A DNA stretch of 13,109 nucleotides. Source: an uncultured Bacteroidales bacterium (GTDB lineage Bacteria > Bacteroidota > Bacteroidia > Bacteroidales > Muribaculaceae). Both the position numbers and the translations under genes were made by a program. Below are positions 6,987 to 13,109 of this stretch, piece by piece. Location of the stretch: positions 1 to 13,109 of the forward strand of contig CASBHZ010000081.1 in assembly GCA_949123685.1 (NCBI GenBank), written 5' to 3'. Below the pieces are notes generated by a model. That model was not told the DNA's origin, did no database searches, and was given only the letters and a program-made list of their open reading frames with translations. Each line of letters begins with the position of its first letter. The stretch's first letter is position 1.

Positions 6987-7880
6987 TTGAGCGAACTTAA
7001 GCATGATAAATGGGTCGGCACGACCTATGGCAACGGGTGGATGCACCGGTGGCTGATCAGATTTCTGAGAGTCACCGATGTGCGTCTTATCTATGCATTC
7101 ACATTTCTATTTGTAATCCCACCGACAATGATAGTCAACGGCAATGCACGAAAGGACATATACGGCTTCTACCGCAAAGGGATGAAATATAGCAAGCTTA
7201 AATCGGCATGGATGGCTTATAAAAACCATTGTGCCTTTTCACAGGTTGTGATAGACCGCTTCGCTATGTATGCCGGCAAAAAATTCAAGATAGACGTGGC
7301 AGGCTTCGCTGAGTTCAAGCAACTTAGTGAACAACCGGGAGGATTCATCCAGATCAGCTCACATATCGGTAATTATGAGATAGCTGGATACTCTCTCGAA
7401 ACTAAAGGAAAGCGCTTCAACGCTTTAGTTTTTGGAGGCGAGAAAGAAAGCGTCATGTCTAACCGCAGCAAACTCTTCAGTTGCAACAATATCAGGATGA
7501 TTCCCATGAGGGAGGATATGTCTCACCTATTCGAGATCAACCGCGCACTCACAGAGGGAGAAATCCTAAGTATGCCGGCAGACCGAATATTTGGATCGCA
7601 AAAAGCTTTCAATGTCAATTTTTTGGGAACGGAAGCAAAATTTCCCCAAGGACCATTCCAATTAGCTGCAGTAAAAAATGTGCCCATGCTCTTTGTTTCT
7701 GTGATGAAAAGCGGGGCAAAAAGCTATGCTGCAAAAGTAATAAGAATAGACACGGACATTACCGGTGCAACAAAAGAGAAAGCTGAAAAGCTGGCTCGGC
7801 GTTACGTTGCAATGCTTGAGGAAACTGTGAAAGAACATCCTGCACAATGGTATAATTATTTCGATTTTTGGACAAAATAA
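6987..7880 (+). CDS. LpxL/HtrB-like lysophospholipid acyltransferase family protein
   Basis: 297 residues, resembling lipid A biosynthesis acyltransferases. It would move an acyl chain, plausibly the polyene, from ACP to a lipid at the inner membrane; attachment of aryl polyenes to an outer-membrane lipid is established for the class, but this enzyme's role is inferred. The catalytic HX4E motif is His126 to Glu131 (SSHIGNYE), with a second conserved block MPADRIFG at 196-203. A hydrophobic segment at about 36-50 may anchor it to the membrane. The start is TTG at 6987: the nearby ATG at 6979 is out of frame, and the first in-frame Met (residue 19) would cut off the WVGTTYGNGWMH segment that appears characteristic of Bacteroidetes homologues. 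Its TAA overlaps the next ATG by one base. Confidence 0.85.
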   Translation: MSELKHDKWVGTTYGNGWMHRWLIRFLRVTDVRLIYAFTFLFVIPPTMIVNGNARKDIYGFYRKGMKYSKLKSAWMAYKNHCAFSQVVIDRFAMYAGKKFKIDVAGFAEFKQLSEQPGGFIQISSHIGNYEIAGYSLETKGKRFNALVFGGEKESVMSNRSKLFSCNNIRMIPMREDMSHLFEINRALTEGEILSMPADRIFGSQKAFNVNFLGTEAKFPQGPFQLAAVKNVPMLFVSVMKSGAKSYAAKVIRIDTDITGATKEKAEKLARRYVAMLEETVKEHPAQWYNYFDFWTK

Positions 7881-8317
7881 TGGAACTTGATAAAATTGAC
7901 ATACACGAATTGCTACCGCAACAGGAACCGTTCGTAATGGTTGGTAAGCTCATTCATTTCGATGACAGAGTCACCACTACATCAACAAGGATTTCTGCAG
8001 GGAATATTTTTGTGGAGGAGAATGTCTTCTCTTCATCCGGAGTGATTGAAAATATTGCCCAGACTTGCGCGGCACGCATTGGATATGTCAATAAATATAT
8101 CTTGAAGAAAGGAATCCAGTTAGGCTTCATCGGGGCAGTAAGAAACCTGCACGTCCATAGGCTTCCAAAGGTCGGAGAGGAAATCTGCACATCTATATAC
8201 GTTATTGAGGAAATTTTCGGCATGACATTGGTCAATGCCGTTGTAAGAATCGGAAACGAAACCATTGCAGAATCTGAAATGAAAATCGCGCTAAGCGAAA
8301 TTGAATCTCAGAATTGA
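7880..8317 (+). CDS. Hotdog-fold 3-hydroxyacyl-ACP dehydratase-like protein
   Basis: 145 residues from ATG 7880 (an in-frame TTG at 7868 would add four residues and is less likely, since the ATG directly overlaps the preceding stop, TAATG). Expected to dehydrate 3-hydroxyacyl-ACP to the trans enoyl form that is kept as the polyene double bond. The N-terminal LLPQQEPFVMVGKLIHFDD matches the FabZ/ApeP opening (LLPHRxPxLLVD) with His-Arg replaced by Gln-Gln. The central helix GVIENIAQTCAARIGY carries Glu57, equivalent to the FabZ acid, but the FabZ GHFPG block with the catalytic His is absent: the aligned stretch reads ENVFSSSGV. Later strands LGFIGAVRNLHVHRLPKVGE are typical. Aryl polyene dehydratases can work as mixed pairs of two different subunits (ApeI/ApeP), so the missing His may be supplied by a partner outside the window. 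Confidence 0.82.
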   Translation: MELDKIDIHELLPQQEPFVMVGKLIHFDDRVTTTSTRISAGNIFVEENVFSSSGVIENIAQTCAARIGYVNKYILKKGIQLGFIGAVRNLHVHRLPKVGEEICTSIYVIEEIFGMTLVNAVVRIGNETIAESEMKIALSEIESQN

Positions 8318-8321
8318 TATA

Positions 8322-8741
8322 ATGAAGGAACTGAAAGCCTCACATAAATTCGATATACGCTTTAGCGAAGTAGACTCCATGAACATTGTCTGGCATGGAT
8401 CATACACCTTATATTTCGAAGATGCAAGGGAAGCATTCGGAAAGAAATACGGATTGGGATACATGACGATATTCTCGAACGGATATTTCGCGCCGCTTGT
8501 GGAACTGTCATTCAAATATAAAAAGCCGCTTGTATACCAGATGATGCCGACAATCGTCATAAAATACGTACCCACAGAGGCAGCAAAAATCGTATTCGAT
8601 TACGAAATCATCGATGAAAACGACGGTTCAATAGTGGCAACAGGTAGATCCGTACAGGTATTCCTTGACAAGAATCATCAATTGGTATGGGAAAATCCTG
8701 AATTTTACAAAAAATGGAAAGAAAAATGGAAGGTTCTGTAG
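8322..8741 (+). CDS. Hotdog acyl-CoA/ACP thioesterase, 4-hydroxybenzoyl-CoA thioesterase family
   Basis: 139 residues from ATG 8322; an in-frame TTG at 8301 would overlap the dehydratase end and adds no recognised sequence. Hydrolyses acyl thioesters, probably for chain release or removal of stalled chains (the ApeK-like role). The family signature is FSEVDSMNIVWHGSYTLYFE, with Asp18 at the place of the catalytic Asp of 4-hydroxybenzoyl-CoA thioesterase and the IVWHGSY loop after it; ELSFKYKKPL (61-70) is the usual central strand. It begins 4 bp after the dehydratase stop and ends 7 bp before the next start, so it lies in a tightly coupled set. Whether the substrate is CoA- or ACP-bound is not visible. 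Confidence 0.85.
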   Translation: MKELKASHKFDIRFSEVDSMNIVWHGSYTLYFEDAREAFGKKYGLGYMTIFSNGYFAPLVELSFKYKKPLVYQMMPTIVIKYVPTEAAKIVFDYEIIDENDGSIVATGRSVQVFLDKNHQLVWENPEFYKKWKEKWKVL

Positions 8742-8748
8742 AAAGCTT

Positions 8749-9936
8749 ATGATAAGGAAGATAGCGGATAATATTATTTCGCCGTTAGGCATGACATCCG
8801 GAGAAAATTTCAATGCCGTTATTTCCGGAGAGTCAAGGTTATGGCCGCGTTCCGGGATTTTCGGCTTGCCGGAACCATTCTGCGGATCGATACTTGACCG
8901 CGAAAACGTTTCCCAAGTATTCGACAGCCACGCTATTGCTGACGAAGATTATTCGTTTTTCGAGAAACTCTGCATCCTGTCGGCTTCCGAAGCTATAGCC
9001 GGATGTTCACTGGAAGCAGAAAAAGACAACGTGATCTTCATCCTGTCAACAACCAAAGGTAATGTTGACAGACTTGAAGAAAACTTGTCTGATCCCCGCT
9101 GCCGCCTTGCTGACTCAGCAAGAAGAATAGCAGATTATTTCGGAAACAGAAACACGCCCATTGTCGTATCAAATGCCTGCATTTCAGGAGTATGCGCACA
9201 GATTCAGGCTGTAAGGGCTCTGAAAAGCGGCAGATTCGATTATGCCGTAGTCATTGGGTGCGATATTCTGTCGAAATTTATAATTTCCGGATTCCAATCA
9301 TTCAAGGCTCTGAGTCCTGAAAGCTGCAGACCTTTCGATAAAAACCGCAATGGTCTGAATCTGGGAGAAGCCGCAGGAACAATAATCCTGACAAACACGG
9401 ACATCCCCAATAATATTGCTGTAACCGGCAACGGCTGTTGGCAATACATTGCATGTTCCAACCATAACGACGCAAATCATATATCCGGACCGTCACGCAC
9501 AGGAGAAGGTTCCTATAGAGTCTTGTCAGACATATTAAAAAATGTCGATAAAGATGACTTGGCTTTCATTAACCTTCATGGCACCGCCACAGCGTATAAC
9601 GATGAAATGGAATCCATTGCGCTCAACCGTGCCGGATTATGCGACATAGCTGCGAACGGATTAAAAGGATATTACGGACACACCCTCGGCGCCGCCGGAA
9701 TAATCGAGACAATCTTATCGATGTGGGCTATAGATAACGGCGTAATCCTCCCTACCAAGGGTTTCGAAGAAAAAGGCACGACATATGACGTCGGCATATC
9801 TCCCGAGGTCCGCCACACCAACGGGAGAACATTCATAAAGATATTATCCGGTTTCGGAGGCTCAAACGCAGGGATCGCATATGTAAAAAGATCTGGAACA
9901 GGCACCCCGACAGAAATGAAAGGAGGCAAAGGATGA
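8749..9936 (+). CDS. Beta-ketoacyl-ACP synthase, ketosynthase 2
   Basis: 395 residues from ATG 8749; the frame runs further upstream to 8665, but that region is the thioesterase gene in another frame. The N terminus is short (IADNIISPLG) compared with VVITGMG of standard KAS. The triad is complete: Cys144 in SNACISG, His278 in NLHGTATAYNDE and His311 in YYGHTLGAAG, followed by FGGSN at 369-373. It is an active condensing enzyme by motif, related to but clearly different from ketosynthase 1, whose second His loop is unusual. It follows the thioesterase by 7 bp and its stop overlaps the next ATG by 4 bp (ATGA). The adjoining Cys-less ketosynthase-like protein could be its partner subunit, as in KS:CLF pairs (inference). 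Confidence 0.92.
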   Translation: MIRKIADNIISPLGMTSGENFNAVISGESRLWPRSGIFGLPEPFCGSILDRENVSQVFDSHAIADEDYSFFEKLCILSASEAIAGCSLEAEKDNVIFILSTTKGNVDRLEENLSDPRCRLADSARRIADYFGNRNTPIVVSNACISGVCAQIQAVRALKSGRFDYAVVIGCDILSKFIISGFQSFKALSPESCRPFDKNRNGLNLGEAAGTIILTNTDIPNNIAVTGNGCWQYIACSNHNDANHISGPSRTGEGSYRVLSDILKNVDKDDLAFINLHGTATAYNDEMESIALNRAGLCDIAANGLKGYYGHTLGAAGIIETILSMWAIDNGVILPTKGFEEKGTTYDVGISPEVRHTNGRTFIKILSGFGGSNAGIAYVKRSGTGTPTEMKGGKG

Positions 9937-10505
9937 AAACAATTTCCAGGGTAAGAATCACTCCAGCGGGAACTACGCTGAACGGGGAAAAAATATCATC
10001 TGCGTCAATAACGGGGCTATATCGCGAATTTGCAGGAGACTATCCTAAGTTTTTCAAGATGGACTCCCTTTGCAAACTCGGTTTCATGGGAGCTGAGTTG
10101 CTTCTGAAAGATGTCTCGGCAGAAAAATGTGAAAACGCCTCCATAATATTGTTCAACAGGAACGGATCCCTAATCACCGACAGGAATTATCAGAAAACTA
10201 TCGGTGAGGACAACTATTTCCCGAGTCCTGCATTATTCGTCTACACTTTGGCAAACATAGTCACGGGAGAAATAGCCATCCGCCACAAGATATATGGCGA
10301 AACGGCATTCTATCTTCTTGACAGGTATGATCCGCAAAACCATGACTATCCGGGGTTAATCAACAATTATGCCACCGAAGCTTACCTGACCTCCTCTCCT
10401 TCATTCATCCTCACCGGGTGGGTGGATTACGATTCAGAAACCGATTATCTTGCCGACATGTGGCTGATAACGGCAACATCACAAGAATTTGATTATTTTT
10501 CATAA
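9933..10505 (+). CDS. Short ketosynthase-like protein without catalytic Cys
   Basis: 190 residues, about half of a condensing enzyme. Segments match the N-terminal half of the ketosynthase fold: FKMDSLCKLGFMGAELLL (helix before the core), SIILFNRNGSLITDR (the strand/turn of the core) and PSPALFVYTLANIVTGEIAIR, which lies where a ketosynthase has ACASGLHAI. There is no Cys in that stretch and no His motif, so condensing activity is not expected. The same pattern appears in the C-terminal half of the fused protein from 10790 (PTLFMQSTHNTISSIIAI), so the two are likely related. A structural partner or chain-length-control role for ketosynthase 2 is the best guess. The start overlaps the previous stop by 4 bp and the next ATG is 10 bp downstream. 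Confidence 0.75.
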   Translation: MKTISRVRITPAGTTLNGEKISSASITGLYREFAGDYPKFFKMDSLCKLGFMGAELLLKDVSAEKCENASIILFNRNGSLITDRNYQKTIGEDNYFPSPALFVYTLANIVTGEIAIRHKIYGETAFYLLDRYDPQNHDYPGLINNYATEAYLTSSPSFILTGWVDYDSETDYLADMWLITATSQEFDYFS

Positions 10506-10515
10506 AAAAATAAAT

Positions 10516-10773
10516 ATGAATACTCTTATAGACCAACTAAAAAAACAGATTATCGAGGCACTAAACCTCGAAGACATGACAGCACAAGACATTGATTCCG
10601 AAGCACCCCTCTTCGGAGAAGGGCTGGGACTTGATTCGATCGATGCTCTTGAACTGATAGTTCTTCTCGAACGTGAATACGGAATCAAGCTGACCAATCC
10701 TGCCGAAGGAAAAGAGATTTTCAGATCTGTTACCTCGATAGCAGACTTCGTAAGCAAAAACCGCAAAAAATAA
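10516..10773 (+). CDS. Acyl carrier protein 2 (DSI type)
   Basis: 85 residues from ATG 10516; an in-frame TTG at 10489 lies in the previous gene and is discounted. Phosphopantetheine would attach to Ser41 in GLGLDSIDALEL (codon at 10636-10638). Overall charge is acidic with helix IV SIADFVSKN. The Ser is followed by Ile rather than the Leu of ACP 1, and the proteins differ widely, pointing to different partners. LFGEGLGLDSIDALEL is a pattern common in aryl polyene and dialkylresorcinol cluster carriers. It sits 10 bp after the Cys-less protein and 16 bp before the fused ketosynthase, which may be its partner. Confidence 0.92.
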   Translation: MNTLIDQLKKQIIEALNLEDMTAQDIDSEAPLFGEGLGLDSIDALELIVLLEREYGIKLTNPAEGKEIFRSVTSIADFVSKNRKK

Positions 10774-10789
10774 AGAACACGACCTTTAC

Positions 10790-13063
10790 ATGTCTGAAAG
10801 AATACTCATCACCGGAGCGGGCATAATCTCGTCATTAGGCATGGGAGTGGAAGCCACGTTCAAGTCTCTACGCGAGGGTGTGTGCGGCATTGGAGTCATT
10901 ACCCATCTCGATACGGAACACACTGAGTTTCCGGCGGGAGAGGTCGCATTGTCAAATGAAGAGATGGCAAGCATGCTGAACGTGGGGTATCCGGAAAATG
11001 AATTACGCACGGTCCTGATGGGTATTATAGCCGCCAAGGAGGCTGTGGAGTCAGCAAAATTAAGTGATGCGGATATCAGGAAAGCTGCCTTCATCAGCGG
11101 AACGACAGTGGGAGGAATGGACAAGACCGAGAAATATTTCAAATCGGCTTTCGATGCGGAAACCAAAACTGAAGACAGCCTTGAACTTAAATATAACGAC
11201 TGCGGATATTCTACAGAACTGATATCTGAAAGTATAGGCAACTTTGTCATGTCAACAACCACTTCCACTGCATGTTCTTCTGCTGCAAATGCCATCATAT
11301 TGGGTGCGGAAATGATAAAGGCGGGAATCGTGGATATTGCGGTTGTCGGAGGAGCGGAAGCCTTGACCAAATTCCATCTCAACGGTTTTAACACGCTGAT
11401 GATTCTTGACAAAGAGACTTGCCGTCCGTTCGACAGGGATCGTGCCGGCATAAATCTTGGAGAAGGCGCAGCCTACATAGTGCTTGAAAACGAAGAGTCT
11501 GCGAAAGGCAGGAACATAACCCCCCTTGGAGTGCTAAGCGGATATGCCAACACATGCGATGCATTCCACCAGACCGCAACTTCGGAAAATGGAGAGGGGG
11601 CTTACCTTGCCATGCGCAAGGCTATGGATATGGCACACCTTAACACACGGGATATTGATTATATCAATGCCCACGGCACGGGAACTCCCAACAACGATGC
11701 CTGTGAACTCGCCGCCATGGAACGAATATGGGGATACGAACTGCCTGCATTCTCATCCACAAAGGCATTGACAGGTCACACCACAAGCGCGTCGGGTTCT
11801 ATAGAAGCCGTGATCTGCCTTCTGGCACTACAACACAGTTTCATCCCTCCTAACTTGGGATGGAAGAACCCGATACACAATGGTGCCGTCCCGGTCACAG
11901 AAATAAAAGATTGCGTAAACATTCGTCACATAATCAACAATTCTTTCGGCTTTGGAGGAAACGATTCATCGCTCATATTCTCAAAGTATTCCCCGTTGTC
12001 ATTGAAACACGGGAGACATCACCAATCTCGCTCCTACCACCGCTGTTACATAAACTCGCTGGCACAGGTATCGTGCCAGACTCCCCTTTCAGACGAATGG
12101 CTCTACTCCCCGGTCATCCATGAAGAATCATACATGAGGGCACAGGAACCGGACACAAGAAATCTGATCATACCATCCGAGGCACGCCGCATGAGCAAGA
12201 TACTAAAACGCACTGTATCGACTGCAATCACGGCACTGAACGAGTCGGGCATCCAACATCCCGATGCCATAATCACCGGCACAGGCATGGGCTGTATGGA
12301 AAACTCAGAAAAATTTCTCATAGACCTGAGCAGATTTGGCGAAAGTTGCCTGAAACCTACCCTCTTCATGCAATCCACCCATAACACTATCAGTTCCATC
12401 ATTGCCATAATATTAAAATGTCACGGATATAACAACACTTACTCCCACAAGGGTTTATCATTCGAAAGCGCACTATATGACGCATGGCTCCGTATAAAAG
12501 AGGGAACGATACGAAACGCGTTGATAGGGGGACATGACGAAGTGACCCCCTTCACATCCATGGTAATGGGAAGGACACATCCGGAGTTTTCTTTCATCTC
12601 GGAAACATCTGTCTCTGCCATTGTTTCGAGTAACGGCAATCTGCCGAATCTTTGTGAGATTGAAGAAGTCAGGCTCTTCAATCACCTTGACCCTAAAGAA
12701 CTTGGCGCATACCTTTCAAAAGACAGTGACGGAATATTAATGCTTGGAACCAACGGTAATCCTTTAAACGACAAACCATACGACATTATGCTTGCCGAAT
12801 TGTCATACACTCCGGCAACAATCAGATATAAAAACATTTTTGGAGAGAATTTCTGTTCTACTGCCATTGCGTTTTATGCTGCGGCAAAAATACTTGAGCG
12901 GGGAAGTATACCGGATTTCATGACAGTAACCGGGACACAAACCGGACAGTGCATGAACGGAATAACAATCATAAATCATTCCGACGGCAAGGCTTGGTCA
13001 CTCATTAGATTAAAAAAGAGTATCGCCAAGAAAGCCGTTACCGACCCTAAAGACACAGGTGAA
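10790..13063 (+). CDS. Ketosynthase fused to Cys-less ketosynthase-like (CLF-like) domain, 3' partial
   Basis: One frame runs without a stop from ATG 10790 to the window end; 758 codons are genuine. Residues 1-397 are a full KAS: ILITGAG start, Cys162 in TACSSAAN, His295 in NAHGTGTPNND, His330 in LTGHTTSASG, and SFGFGGND at 385-392. A His/Arg-rich linker (about 398-419) leads to a second condensing-enzyme-like domain opening CYINSLAQVS and PLSDEW, with ARRMSKILKR, TGTGMGCMENSEKFL and PTLFMQSTHNTISSI; Cys is replaced by Ser-Thr-His-Asn (529-532). This resembles Ketoacyl-synt_2/ApeC-like chain-length factors, usually encoded separately. The fusion would hold a KS:CLF pair in fixed 1:1 stoichiometry. 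The last domain already reaches its terminal strand (ITIINHS... WSLIRLKK), so few residues are lost. The frame continues into adapter sequence that is not biological. A lost stop at the linker from a sequence error is possible. Confidence 0.88.
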
Positions 13064-13109
13064 AGATCGGAAGAGCACACGTCTGAACTCCAGTCACGCG
13101 ATAGTATCT
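13064..13109 (+). other. Illumina TruSeq adapter read-through at contig end
   Basis: Bases 13064-13097 match the 34-nt Illumina TruSeq read 1 adapter (AGATCGGAAGAGC onward). They are followed by an 8-nt index-like stretch at 13098-13105 and ATCT, the start of the sequence that follows the index in the library oligo. In frame it adds the artefactual residues RSEEHTSELQSRDSI, a known contaminant peptide. It should be trimmed. Confidence 0.98.

Noticed and set aside
8665..8748. N-terminal extension of ketosynthase 2
   Set aside because: The added 28 residues come from the thioesterase gene in another frame; the ATG at 8749 follows the thioesterase stop with a normal short gap.
10489..10515. TTG-initiated extension of ACP 2
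   Set aside because: It overlaps the end of the previous gene and adds MIIFHKKIN, which is not ACP-like; ATG 10516 gives a normal ACP.
10786..11451. 221-codon open frame on the minus strand
   Set aside because: It lies wholly across the ketosynthase half of the fused gene, which has intact catalytic motifs; the antisense translation shows no recognisable family.

Overview
The window looks like 13 kb of a Bacteroidales genome, probably gut-associated. All genes lie on the + strand and are tightly packed. Shine-Dalgarno signals are weak or absent, one promoter matches the Bacteroides TTTG / TAnnTTTG pattern, and the envelope proteins are of Bacteroidetes type. A family-level placement such as Muribaculaceae would be a guess. 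The right end is sequencing adapter, so this is the raw end of an assembled, probably metagenomic, contig.

The region is the core of an aryl polyene / flexirubin-type pigment cluster, i.e. a type II (discrete-enzyme) fatty-acid/polyketide pathway. Left block (3-3253): a 5'-truncated tyrosine ammonia-lyase-like enzyme (likely starter: p-coumarate), a ketoreductase and a ketosynthase. Middle block (3319-5518): three exported proteins, namely a beta-barrel with a small N-terminal module and a Tyr/Ser linker, a second related beta-barrel, and a small periplasmic protein or lipoprotein. Between the two barrels is a 251-bp control region with a weak terminator, a nine-C tract, a consensus-like promoter and a leader hairpin. 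Right block (5539-end): methyltransferase, acyl carrier protein (ACP), lipid A-type acyltransferase, hotdog dehydratase, hotdog thioesterase, ketosynthase, a 190-residue ketosynthase-like protein without the catalytic Cys, a second ACP, and a ketosynthase fused in frame to a second Cys-less ketosynthase-like (chain-length-factor-like) domain.

Proposed logic: deaminated tyrosine is activated by a ligase outside the window, loaded on an ACP, and extended with malonyl units by the ketosynthases. The reductase and dehydratase convert each unit to a trans double bond with no enoyl reduction, giving a conjugated polyene. The methyltransferase may decorate the aryl head, the thioesterase may edit or release chains, and the acyltransferase may attach the polyene to an envelope lipid. 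Export genes, the ligase and any dialkylresorcinol genes are not in this window.

The main novelty candidates are the KS-CLF fusion, the two paralogous outer-membrane barrels embedded in the pigment operon, the dehydratase without the canonical His motif, the methyltransferase lacking the usual O-methyltransferase His, and the promoter/leader region with a C tract. No tRNA, rRNA, CRISPR array, insertion sequence or integrase was seen.
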